Shown: positions 31,919-43,130 of the stretch, piece by piece
How positions within the stretch are numbered: the first letter of the stretch is position 1
Layout of the letters: the number at the start of each line of letters is the position of its first letter
From: Parelaphostrongylus tenuis
Lineage: Eukaryota; Nematoda; Chromadorea; Rhabditida; Metastrongylidae
NCBI GenBank assembly: GCA_019055375.1
Contig: JAHQIW010004635.1
Span: forward strand, 1-64,000
Direction of reading: 5' to 3'
DNA length: 64,000 bases
Made by a program: the position numbers and the translations under genes
Notes under the pieces: generated by a model
What the model saw: only the letters and a program-made list of their open reading frames with translations
What the model was told of the DNA's origin: nothing
Databases searched by the model: none

Positions 31919-34900
31919 TCGATAAAATTGTTGATCGGTCTGTTTCTTTCGCTGTTGTTACTCTATCAAATTTTCGAAGGATTGCTGCTCACAAATACGC
32001 TGATTTGTCCCTTCGAGATGCCATTTGCTTTAGCATCACGATGATATTCGCGATTGGATTTTGTGACCTAATGGTATGTTAGTGGAGAAAAAACTCGATT
32101 CCGGAAAAAAGTTAAGCTATGTCCCTCCTCCTTACATCACATCAATATTTGTGACCATATCTACCATATCTGTACCACTGAAGTTCGCAGAATATTTTCT
32201 CCTCATGCCTTCAATAACGTTTGACCTGTATCGCTTACCCAACCTACTTCAGCCTAATATCATTGTCGAATGAGCTGGTTGATGGATGCTAAATTTCCGG
32301 AAAATACATCCAAGCGATTAAAGCTTATATTATAAATGGATGATATAGGTCTCCACTTTTCAACGCTCCTCTCCGATCAAAACTGAGCAAAGTAAGTTGC
32401 TCGCATAATTTTTGCCCACCAACTATAGCTTTGCTGCCACATCTCTAGCGGTTTTTCACTGTGCAAAATGCTTTATATTGCAAAGGATAGGCTACCAATT
32501 CAAAAGCTTTGAGAATACGGTCCTGAACCCCACGAAATTTTTAATTTTCTCAGCTTAATAAGACAGTGCCACAGTGGAAGTCGTCTAGTATCGCTAACAA
32601 TGACAGCTTCGCTTGGAGCATAATTTTTTGATGAAACAATCATAGTCATTCACGTATTGATTGTATGGAGAAAAATCATATTTGTTCAAAATCCAGCATC
32701 AATCTCATCTGCTTGGTGGTTTTCATTGTCATTGGTACTCTTCTGTTCACAATCACTACCGATATTTTCGTTGCAGACGTCATCAATCACGTCCACTACA
32801 TGGGACGACATGTCGGCAAAGCTCGAATGATCGCCGGTAAGATCTTCAAAGTAGGTAACATTCCTTCCTCAAGCATCAGCTTTTTCAGTGTGAAGATCTA
32901 GGTACTTCTGACATTGAATCGTTTTTCGTCTTATCTCGAAGATATCTGGGTTCGGTGTGCCATAGTGTGCTCGTTCTTGAGTGCAGGAGAGTGTTGGGGC
33001 AGGGGTTGACGTGGAGTTTGGCGTTACACGAGCCTCGACTGGCGTCACGACCACTCGGCCACGACGCCCCTCTAGATTTAGTCAATGAGATTTTGAAAGT
33101 ATTATATCCGGGTGGGATTTAAGCGAATTCAATGAATCGGAGTGTAAAGCAGCTATAAGTTAGCAGCCCATGCGAAACTTATGCGTGAAAAAGGCAACTT
33201 CTGTTTCCTCTCTCAGCTTTCAGTAAGGCCCACCGGCGGTAAATCAACTGCTAAATCAACTACTAAATCAACTTTTTCGAACAGATATCTATCATATCGC
33301 AATAATGCTCAACTTCAACCGCAGAAGCATTTCGATTATTCTACAGTGCAAATTTTTGTTGAAGATGTCCAAAGAATTCAGGTTTTTTGAAAAAGACAAA
33401 ATCTTGCAAGTCTTTTTTAAAAAAGAAGCCGCAGTTAAGATCAGATATTGCATTATTGTACTGCGCCAGTTTTTTCCTTTCACATTTCCGGCAGTGCAAC
33501 GGTTCAGCACGCGCCACCGCACAGGGTGAAATCTGGGTTCGAATCCCACCAAATGTTTTTGCACATCACTCTCCATTAATCGCATATTGCAATAGGCGGT
33601 CAAATAAATGAATTCTGAATTTAATTTTCCTTCAAACTATTTTGCTTATAATTGTGTCCAAATGAAATTATTGCATCCACATTTCTGATACATTCTTTAA
33701 CACCTTCATGAAGCGAGTATCGATCTCAGTGATTCCAAGTAATTTTGCTCGTCATTTACAAAAGCAATCGTAGGTGTTAAAGTCACCGTGTTTCAGAAAG
33801 TCAACGTCCACTAGTATAGTTTGGGCTGAGAATTAGTCCGATATCTGTGTCAGGAGATCCACTTCAGTGTGACCATGAGAAAAGAGGACGAATCTGTGCC
33901 AGCCTTATCGTGCCAATCATTCCCTGAGAGGTGCACCGTACATTCGACCTCATCATGCATTATAGAAGTGATTGAATTTGCAGCGGCCATATAAATGAAG
34001 GCGATATTCTAACGATGTATTCATTCAGTGTTTATACCCTAATCCAACTTTTCTTCCATTTGCCGACCTTGTTCGAATGTGCAGAGCTTGGCGAACCGGG
34101 GTACGGTGTCGAATGATTATGATGAGCCCTTTATCCAATACTGCACACCTCTTCCTACTGAACTACAAGCGCTGAAACCAACAGTAATGGGAAAATAAAC
34201 TGTCTCGTATACTGGATATGACTTGCTTTGTCCTTATTTGGAAAAGAGAATCCATCATGCACTTCTGATGTTTGACAAAAAGAATGAAGGTTTGACAATG
34301 AAATTTCTTTCTAAGAGATCCAAAAAATTTCACCATAAGAATAAATACCCTGTCAGTGTTTTTACTGCATTTTTAGATGGCAGAATCGCTGAACGTGAAC
34401 AGAGTAAATACCGGCATAAGAACGGCTAGCATCAATTAAATGCAAGCGATTGTTCGTCTCGGATTGCTCGGAAAAGTGGATCGCAAGGTTACTCCAATTT
34501 AGTGCTAAAATGCATACCGAATGCTGGTAGATATTTCTTCTAGACACTCGATTCTGGCGGACATGGATTTTATGGACATCGTCCCTGCATGAGAGCCACT
34601 ATACTATACCGTCATCGAAAAAGACCTAACACGTGCACCTTGCACTCTCTTATCAGCTTCGATTTCAGCAACTTTTATTTCTTTTTGCTCCCATAAGGAC
34701 TATGGGCAGCAAGAGGAGTCTGGGTGCCTCTGTTGATTGTACCCCATAAGCACTCTTGAAAATCTATAGAAAGTTGTAATCTTTCACAAATAATTGATTC
34801 GCACAGGTGAATTTGCTCATCTTAACGAGTTAGTGGATCATGTCAGAGTCATAGAAGACGCTTTTCTCTATTGCTGCACTGGTGTACATGGTAAGTACGT

Positions 34901-35093
34901 GACCATTCCCCATACTTTACTATAAAAGACCACATTGTTGCTAGCATCAGAATGCGTTTCGAAACTTATGGTTATTATCTCAGTATCTTTGTACTTCTTC
35001 GTTTCATACGACAATTATTATTTGTAATGCGACTGAAAATAAAATATAGATGAATTATCGGTCAAAAGACTAATCACAATCTCATTTCGCTAG
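31919..35093 (+). CDS. Possible two-pore (TWK-type) potassium channel, 3' part
   Basis: Four candidate exons. 31,919-32,071 (TTTTTTTAG acceptor, GTATGT donor) encodes LRDAICFSITMIFAIGFCDLM, which aligns with the second pore helix and filter (consensus ...TIGFGDL). The next, ending at 32,836 with GTAAGA, encodes a hydrophobic segment and NHVHYMGRHVGKAR, like the M4 end plus the IHYFGR-type stretch of nematode TWK channels; an alternative donor GTAGGT is at 32,851. Then 34,807-34,890 (CGCACAG acceptor, GTAAGT donor) and 35,050-35,093 with a stop; both join in phase 1. The filter reads GFCD, not GFGD, and the acceptor of the M4 exon is unclear. The 5' half (M1, P1) was not found. This could be a divergent channel or a pseudogene. 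Confidence 0.4.
33488..33575 (+). repeat. Family E tRNA-headed repeat, partial
   Basis: A B-box word (GGGTTCGAATCCCACC) lies in a degenerate tRNA-like head (CAACGGTTCAGCACGCG), followed by the family E terminus TTTTTGCACATCACTC. The opposite arm was not recognised. Confidence 0.55.
33600..34800. other. No independent feature recognised
   Basis: This would be an intron of the possible potassium channel gene. Only short open frames occur. Confidence 0.35.
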
Positions 35094-36079
35094 AGAATTT
35101 TTGTGATATTCCAAGCGTAGAGAGCAGCTCTTCATGGGCTAATCCTAGCGCAGCATTTGTATCCGAGGAGCTATACTTTGAACGCAAAGAGTGCCGATTT
35201 CTGTGCAGAGATTTAGACCACTGGAAAGGGAATCACGGGTTACGACCTTTTTGCTCGCCTCATTCCATACATACGATGCTCACAATGCTTGTTGGGCATT
35301 ATGTTGTAAAGGAACCAAAGCTACTGTTAATCGTAGCTTCAAGAACTCCCATAGGAGAATCCTCCACAGTAGTCTGCGTATTGGCTACTGGTTTGGTCCA
35401 GATTATATGACACGCTTAATATCTGTTAGTTGATCGCTGGCTCTGATTCAGTTGTCTTTCCACATGAGAGCATGAGTTATGATAAGATTCAATGGTAGAC
35501 CTGATGAGATCACGGCTTTTGTAAATGTTGAAAATGCTCAAATTAGTCGAAAGCTGTTATAATAAGTATGTTTATAGATCATGTACAAAAGAGTAGCTAA
35601 TGTAGAATGCTTTGTTGACATAATTGACTAAAATACTAGTTTTTCTTCTAGATGAGCAACATTTCATTCCTCTTGTGTGATTTTTCAGACTACTGGTGCT
35701 CTGCCTTTGCCGTACCTTAAAGCGACACCAAAATGTTAGTCGTGTGAAGTGAATTTTACAGCTCAAAAATACGTAAAGATGTACGTACCCGTAACGAAAG
35801 TGTGAGTACCCACGGCCAGAGGAGTAGGGGGAAGCGGCAGGCTGCCACTTTTTTGAGATCTGATGGTGCAGTTTTATCGATAGCTGGAGCAGCGGGAATG
35901 GCGGGTTTCAAAGTATCTGTGAAAACAACTTTTAGCTTTTCTAACTTTGTTACTGAGCAATATTTCAAGTGAGATTGAAAAAGCATTGTTCCATTGTAAA
36001 AACGTTACATTTTATAGTAATTCGAAGCTTGGATGACAATGTTAATTATCAAGACAAATGTAAACTGTCTGTTAAAGTC

Positions 36080-36520
36080 AAATTTACATCACCTGTCACC
36101 TGTCACCTGTCGTCCCGTTGATCGTCGAGTGATTCGAGCGGGCACCAGCAACATTTCCATTCTTCCCTATCACGTGCAAGAGTAGCCCAGTGGGTCCTCC
36201 TCGCTCTAGGGTTTTCGCGAAGAAATCGGACCATCGGGTCGGTGGTCTTCCTGTAGAGCACTTAATATCCAGAAGAATCCAGTTGGCAAACGGTTCTCGT
36301 CCATCGGTTGCCGTTGAAGTGCATCATGTATCCGGCCCACCTTATTTTTGATATCCTGGCATGTAGAACGGCGTCTTTGATCTTCGATCGCTGACGCAGG
36401 TCGAAACTTCGGATAATTTCTCTCATTTGTGGGATAAATAAGTACCAAAATCTGAGATACGACGGAGATAGGCCTGATTTCAGCAATGAATTGCAGTACT
36501 TGAGCATTGTGACAAAGCGA
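36080..36520 (-). pseudogene. RTE-type LINE 3' end with short tandem tail
   Basis: Read on the minus strand, the sequence encodes EIIRSFDLRQRSKIKDAV, then ISKIRWAGYMMHFNGNRWTR, then after a stop/frameshift THWATLAREREEWK-like residues. That is the conserved C-terminal tail of nematode RTE reverse transcriptases. Just past it lies a short tandem repeat (CACCTGT three times on the plus strand, 36,091-36,111), typical of RTE 3' ends. It is truncated at the 5' side. This is a different insertion from the fragment at 3,735-5,420. Confidence 0.8.
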
Positions 36521-36833
36521 AGTGCTGCTTATTCCGAGAAAGACCTCTCTTTTCCCTTCACCTCTTTCCGGTACTAACGTCATCAGCCATGCATCTATGG
36601 CTATTTCGAGACGAAGCAACGTTCTGAAAATTAGCTGCAGCTACAACTACGAGCTTTTTCAAAGTCACATTCACACAGTGCTTCATCATTGTGCCATAAT
36701 AGAATATACGTTTGAAACGATGTACCCGTTTATTATCAATTCCTTAGAAAAATGGTAGACTGACTCAGAAGAGCAAACAAATGTGTGTGAAGATTAATGG
36801 AGCAACACGAACGAGACTATTACCAGCAAGTTT

Positions 36834-36878
<45 letters not shown>

Positions 36879-38640
36879 CTAAGAATTATTGCACAGTTTT
36901 ATCTACTAAGTCAGCTACCATTTGTAGATGTCGGATTCAATATACAGAAATGAATGTGAAATGTGTTCAGCCCTCATAACGGGTCCCTGCCATTTGTGTG
37001 ACCTTTGCGTCTCAGTTCAAAATTTCAATACTCATTTTCAGCTATTCTGAAGTAATTTATTCCATCCAAATATTCTCATTGTAAGATTTAATATTTGCTA
37101 CATTATAATGGTTAATCACCACAAAAAAATGCTTCAAGCTTGCGCAACATACCATTTTGCCCCTTCATATGATGTCCTCTTTCTGATTTCTGAAAAGTTT
37201 ATCACATTCGGTTACATAGTCCTTTCAGAACACGAATGATATAAATCACCCACGCACGGTATTATGCAGTAGGTTTTTGGTCAATTAACTTCTGCTCAAA
37301 CAGGTTGTCATTTTACTATGGTTCTTTGGAGCGAATTCAAAAATCCTTACAAGTTGAGTAACCTCAACGTACGTCCTTTTCATCTCACTATACCCATTCA
37401 CTTTTGGTCCACTAAAGTTTCATGGCTTTTCATTTCAATGCAAAGCAATCTTTCATGTGACGCCCTTTGGAATAGGCTTGGCTTGGAAAACAGAGCGGCT
37501 ACCCCTTTCGTTTCAACAACACCTAAGGAAGAACAGCAATAGGCTATCTATTCCCTAGTGGATATTTCTGAGCTACTTGAGTTCAAGAACAGTCACAAGG
37601 TGAGCAGCGCCTCCTTAGAAACATTTGATACGAGTAAGCATTGCAGAGTGATAAGGGGTTTTAATAGATCTCCATTCGTGCGGCAATGTGCAATTAGCAG
37701 CTTTCTGTTTGCAATTGTGTTTACTCTATTCTAGGATTTTGGCAATCAATAGGATGTATATCCAGTGGGGGAACTAATAAGTGGGTGCAAGAACTACTTC
37801 AAATTTAAAGCTTCCAGGATCAAAATGTATTTTCTGTTTAGAGCTCCTGTATTACCTCTTATGTACTTTTCCCTTGTTTACGTAAAAATATTGTCAATCG
37901 TAAAAAGAATAGTTCACTATTTGAAAAAGGTCACGAGCAGATTCACTCAGTAATTGAGAAATTAGCTGCGATCCATGTCTTTTGAGCACATGAATTTCTC
38001 GCCGTACTTAGTATCAATAGCGATGTAACTGTGTGGCTAGTACCTTCATTGAGGATTCATTTTGCTCATTGACCTTGACAGTAATAAACTCAAATCAGCA
38101 CTATGTGTGCAATAAGTAGCATCAAATTCAAAAGCATAACGTACTTTCTCAATCATTAGAATCCCCACATTTGTCGACAGACTTAGTCGAACTATTGTCT
38201 TTTTTGGTATTGAGCACAACTAATTTATGTTATACATTGTGATAACATCATGTTGTACTGGCTACTCTACAAACTCACCACTTCTTCCAAACACTCCAGC
38301 CTTCTATTTAAGCTTCGCCATAGCTCTCGATCTTTTCGCCGATATTCTTCGATGCTAAATAATGCTCTTGGATTTGCCTACCAGCGCCTTGGCTTCATCT
38401 CTTAGGTCGTCAACGGATTTTACCTATAACCAGTGAAGGCTTTTCAAATAGTGCATCGAAAAAATTCACTCCACTCGTAATGAAGTTTTCACCAAGCAAC
38501 AACTAAAATCTCTTTTTTGCAGGCTTCGTATGAACCATACATAACATGTGTTCGCGCAAAATTGCTTCGATTGTGATTAACACGTGACTTGCAATCGTTT
38601 TTTATTGTACGCTCTTTTCACTTAGTTTTCACTACCTATA
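36521..38640. other. No gene recognised; (TA)n tract
   Basis: A TA dinucleotide tract lies at about 36,836-36,876. The 37,318-37,542 plus-strand frame is open but has no recognisable features. Confidence 0.4.
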
Positions 38641-38645
38641 TTAAC

Positions 38646-38872
38646 CTGAAATTCCATAGTTAAGAGCGCTTCATAAACGAAAGTAGTCTGTGCTGGAAAA
38701 TAGTACAAAGTAGCAATTTTAGTAATTTAGTGATTATTTAGCAATCTTTATTTACTCTTATTCTTGAGGAAATAAGAAGAAACTTCGATAAATATTTTAT
38801 GACCAACAATTGCGCGTGTTTGTTCGCCCCTTTTTTTGCAAATAAACTGCTTTTATCTATGGAATTTCAAGG
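38646..38872. repeat. MITE-like inverted-repeat element (family D, copy 1)
   Basis: The ends are inverted copies: CTGAAATTCCATAGTTAAGAG at the left, and ATCTATGGAATTTCAAG at the right. Internal words (TCTGTGCTGGAAAATAG) are shared with the copy at 56,853-57,170, so the pair defines a family. No coding capacity. Confidence 0.7.
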
Positions 38873-38879
38873 CAGATGC

Positions 38880-40260
38880 TTTTCCATGCATTTTTCTATT
38901 TTGTATTGTATCAATTCCACGCGCGCATTGAAAGCAGCAATTAAAGTTTTTGCGGATTTCATTGCCCACGAACAGAGAGGTCTTCCTATCGCATTTCATT
39001 TTCCATATTAGTAGCTGTAAAAGGGAACACATCCGTTGAAAACGTCAATCGCTGAAAATTAGTTACTGATTGTGAAATGTCCGATAGAGACGATTATATT
39101 AGCTTACTGACTGATGCTATGATAACAAAAATTCGTGTTTTGAAATTACTGCAACACGTGGTGATAAGACTAAATCTCGCTATTGCCATACAAAAGACAT
39201 TCCTGCTAAATCCCATCAATAATGCGCATGAAATGGAAATTATGATTGGCATTAAATTTCTCTACCTACAATTTTTGCAAGATTACTCCATTATTAGTCT
39301 CGAAAGTAAGCTACCAGGGTAATACAAAAGCAATTGCGCTTTCGAATTTTTGCTCGGCTTTTCATTTAACTTGTTTTCATATAATTTCATTTGGAATGTA
39401 TATATTAGAGCACAGACCGCAGTCACTTTTGCACCAATCACAGTACGCTTGAATTGTTTAGGTTTGCAGAAACGTTCTTCACGACGTCGGTTCCATTGAA
39501 TCTTGATGATTACATCATCAGTGAGAACAAAACTAATGTTTCAATACATTATCGCATTGTCGAGGAAAGAAAATTGGTGAGAATAATTGTGCGGAAAAAG
39601 GACACCTTGAAAGCGATGTCATTCATAATATAGTAGGTATCGAATTATTTTTCCTTCAATTCAATTGGTAAGTCAGTACCTCAAAAATTTTGTTTTTCTT
39701 TCCCATAATCGCACCAAGCGCGCAACACAAAGTCACTGAACCAAATAAATCGAAATGAAGTTCTAGAAATAAACCTATGATAGACTCTATACAGTAAATC
39801 AACATTTATCCTTATCCTTTTCCCTCTATCTTTCTCTCTCGCTCTCTCTTGTCTTCTCTTTCTCTCTGTCTCTCTCTATCCGTCTCTCTGTCTCTCATTT
39901 GCTCGACATTTTAATGAGATGACACGAGTGGTTCGGTTGTTCACAGTCAGATAATCACTAAAAAACTACTTTGAGTACAGTCAGATTTGTGTTTCATGGA
40001 TCAATTTCGTCGTGATTGTCACGAGTCACCAAATGGGTTAGAGCACGGATTTGAGAAAAGGCAGAGCGAGGGCCTCATAAATATAGTGCCAGCTCCCACT
40101 GCTCCAGGAAGGTACAGCCGAGATTTAAGCAAATCAAAAAAACGTTCTACGTTTTGTTATAGCTCAAAAGTCCGACCCTCCATAAATCACGGCATGGGTG
40201 AAGGAACATAAAATTCTTCAAACTGTCCTTGTCTTAAGTTGAAACTTGCACGAGATTGGT
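38880..40260. other. No gene recognised; (CT)n tract
   Basis: A CT-rich microsatellite lies at about 39,826-39,897. Open frames at 39,077-39,322 and 39,987-40,211 have no recognisable domain. Confidence 0.4.
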
Positions 40261-40274
40261 ATTCTTCTTTCTTA

Positions 40275-40500
40275 AAATTTAGTAGCCAACGTTTCGGCGA
40301 CCGCGTCTTTATCAGAGCCTCAATCATAATTATATGGGAGGCTCACCGGTCTTATGCGACACACTTCAAAAAGTCGCTTTTCACTTTTCAAAAAGTCACT
40401 TTTTCCAAAGTGTTTAACTTAAATCCGATAACCCTTCCTTTATAAGTAAAAGTAAGACTCTGATGAAAACGGGATCACTGAAACCTTGGCTATTCTCATG
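40275..40500. repeat. Inverted-repeat element with CTGATGA/GAAAC words in its arms
   Basis: The left arm (TTAGTAGCCAACGTTTCGGC ... TTTATCAGAGCC) is the imperfect inverse of the right arm (GACTCTGATGAAAACGGG ... CTGAAACCTTGGCTATT). Both arms hold hammerhead-like core words in outward orientation, but the stretch between them does not form a convincing stem II. Confidence 0.55.
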
Positions 40501-40609
40501 ACTACACCGCCAATGTTTTCCGCTGATGATGCATGACGGCATAATTTTTAGTGCGAAATATTTTTATGTTTCATAATCCTGAAAAGTGTATCCATCGATG
40601 GCTTGCCAA

Positions 40610-40720
40610 ACTGCTGTGGGGGAGGTTGAGCGCAGCAGGATCGGTTTGTCGAGCTATCCGGGAGTGGATGTGGAGCTCATTTGTTTGAATCGATCCCACG
40701 CCCTTCCCCATATTTCACCG
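40610..40720 (+). repeat. tRNA-like repeat head fragment
   Basis: A B-box-like word TTTGAATCGATCCCACGCC lies at the 3' side of a ~90-bp segment beginning CTGTGGGGGAGG, whose ends can pair like an acceptor stem. There is no proper cloverleaf. It is probably a decayed SINE head. Confidence 0.3.
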
Positions 40721-41186
40721 TCAAGTCATTACATGCTGTGAGCCAATTTAATGTGTAAAATGTATTCCGAATACATCTGAGCATAACACGCGAATTTATA
40801 AATACGTTTATAGAAAGGATATGTCAGTTAAGTGCCGCATAGACAATCTAGTAATGAGTTAGGTTTATATTCCATCAAAGACGACCAATCCATGATTGTT
40901 ATGGAAAAGCTGCGAGAAGAAAAGAAAGGAAAAGCTGTTTAACAGCTTGAAACAATGCACCTATCAAAAATTTTGAAAATAGAAAAGAATTCGTATCACA
41001 TTATTACAGCAGACCGTAGGTACCCCATATTACTGATGTAAGCAGAGACGTTACATTGCGCAAACATGATGAAATAAACATTGATTGACCCGCGATAATA
41101 TTAACACATAGGAAAATCTATATAGAAAGGAATCAACACATATTTTCCACTCTGACATCAACATGATGCAATACAGCAGCGAAGGA

Positions 41187-42861
41187 TTATTGCCGAGAGA
41201 TGATGCAATCTACAGACAAGAGCTTTCGCAGCCGACTTTCCAATTTGAATAGATGTTCGTCTTCATCATCAGGAAACAACAAACGCACTTGTTCCGCCAA
41301 TTTGAGAATGTATCTAAAATCAGAGTCCGTAAACAAGCCATATCCAAAATTTCTGGAAAAATTTACGTATTCTAGATTAACAGACTCGAAATTTGGTCCA
41401 GCGCACCCCTTAGCTTGTTGGATCTCTTCGGCCATTTGTTCGATGTCAGCTTCTCCCAGATAAAACTCGTTGCCCAGATGTGCTATGCACGTCAAAACGC
41501 GAATTAGATTTCCAGATTCTGCTAGTTCCACCGTAATTTCCACGAAGTCGTAACCATTGTTGATCTAAAAACATCCACTTATTTCACTTTATTCCTTCGA
41601 CAATAGATCCACATAATGAATTCAATTCCTACTTCTCTTTCCCAGAGATGGACCAATGCCTCACGAATATTCTCCTTCCCTACTACCTCGTATACTATTC
41701 CCGTAGTTGACGAATCTTTGTTCTGAACGAGAGTCGCCACCCGTCCTGGCTAAAATTACCATTACCATTACAGTATTACAGTATCAAGATTATAACTATG
41801 AACATAAATATGAAATATTGTCTGATAGCATACCTTGAGTCTTTAATAAGGTCTGTGCACTTATAAGCACTATATAATTACCGTAACAGACCTCATGAAA
41901 GGCTCAAAATGGGTTGTCATATTATATATTGTTTTGAGCGAGGTCTATAAGAAAGTCGATTGTAAAGATACAAATGTGAAATTACTCAAGTACAAACTAT
42001 ATAGACAAAGGATAGTTAAGAAATTGCTGTGGCTATATGGCCAAACATGTCGTTCTCTACAAACAGGTCGTAAGGGCAAATTTCTATGTCTACTAACTAC
42101 AGCGCCGCAAACGTCATTCATTTGATCAGCTCAGTAAGGAAAAGCAAAAGCGCAGCCGTAAATTTAAACGCATTTGCTGCATGTTCAATATGGTGCATGC
42201 AGTAAGTACGATTATGGCCACTCAAAATCATTTTCAAGCCCCTTAAGCCTTTTGAGACTCTTTTTCTCTTTTTTTAGCCGAAGTGTGAAACAATGGTTCC
42301 AAGAAATCAGTTCACCACGTCGAAGATAACTGTTTCATAGTATTTCAATACAGATTTCAGTGCGATCCTGCGATGGTGCGAACGTTATGTTAAACTGATT
42401 CCCTCCAAATAGGAAAAAAAATTATTGCAAAATTGCGCTATTACAAATAACTCTTATGACACAAGAACTTTTCAAAATCACGCACACATTTCCCAGCAGA
42501 ACACAACCTCATAATGGGCTTGTTTGTGGACCTTCCAGAGTTTATGACGATTTAATAAATATTTTCGAGAACTATTCAAGAAAAATGAAACAGAAACGAC
42601 AAGCATGTGTTACGCTTTGAAAGTACGACAGCATTGCGTCAAAGTGCAAGCATATGAGGAGGTATTTCGTTATTACTGGAAAGATTTGAACACCTTCTGA
42701 CGATCTCCTCGATGATACGTGTTTCCTTGAAACATTCTACGAGCAAAACCATGAGCGTATCCCTTTGCTTTGTGTGAAAAAGGAAATCCTGGATTCCACA
42801 GCAAAGAGCCATATCCAAAAAAGAACATGGAGCTTTGAGAATCAGGCAATTGTTCAGTCAT
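41187..42861 (-). CDS. CHAC: ChaC-type glutathione-specific gamma-glutamylcyclotransferase
   Basis: Three exons: 42,861-42,694, 41,749-41,633 and 41,564-41,187, giving 220 residues with both introns in phase 0. The family cleaves glutathione to 5-oxoproline and Cys-Gly in the cytosol. Residues ~15-20 carry the substrate-loop motif FGYGSL, followed by WNPGFPF, FARRMFQGNTYHRG, and PGRVATLV across the first junction. Exon 3 has NNGYDFVEI, FYLGEAD (with the conserved catalytic-region Glu nearby) and a C-terminal helix AEQVRLLFPDDEDEHLFKLE. A TTTTTTTTCAG acceptor lies 5 bp before the ATG, suggesting SL trans-splicing or a 5' UTR intron. About 20 residues (roughly SVNLEYVNFSRNFGYGLFTD) appear inserted before the last conserved helix; no in-frame intron explains them. 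All residues expected for activity seem present. Confidence 0.9.
41822..41949. repeat. Short family B inverted-repeat copy (no ribozyme)
   Basis: The left arm (CTTGAGTCTTTAATAAGGTCTGTGC) is the inverse of the right arm (CGTAACAGACCTCATGAAAGGCTCAAA). The arms match those of the elements at 20,205-20,440 and 60,820-61,998. The centre with the ribozyme is missing. It lies upstream of exon 2 of the CHAC gene, inside intron 1. Confidence 0.65.
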
Positions 42862-42869
42862 TATAGCTG

Positions 42870-43130
42870 AAAAAAAAACTTTCATTCAATGCCGACAACT
42901 AACTTGAAATGATATACGGCCAAAAAAAAAAGATTGAAATTTCCAATAACAAAATATGTACGGACTCAACACTTTCACTACCACGCGTACCAGTTTCGGG
43001 ATGTACACGATTACTCTCTCCCGATGGCGGCCATTTTCGGCTTGCAAGCGCTTCGCACGGCTATGAAGAGTGGGTGGCGGCGCGCGCTTCAGTGATAACG
43101 TGGTAATTTTGCAGTAAGATTCAGACACTG
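42870..43130 (-). promoter_or_regulatory. GC-rich segment upstream of the CHAC gene
   Basis: Between 42,975 and 43,110 the base composition rises sharply (GCGGCCATTTTCGG, GGTGGCGGCGCGCGC). This lies about 110-250 bp upstream of the CHAC start on the minus strand. It may be promoter or 5' UTR sequence. No specific binding site is claimed. Confidence 0.3.

Noticed and set aside
32869..33085. Minus-strand frames near 33 kb
   Set aside because: No domain or splice support; they overlap in two frames and look like compositional noise.
35053..35411. 118-codon plus-strand open frame without ATG (IPSVESSSSWANPSAAF...)
   Set aside because: The phase does not match the preceding channel-like exon and no family is recognised; a second frame on the same strand is equally open, so it is probably chance.
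40275..40500. Hammerhead ribozyme in the arms of this inverted repeat
   Set aside because: CTGATGA and GAAAC words are present, but the intervening bases do not form stem II next to the core, so I list it only as a motif coincidence or fossil.
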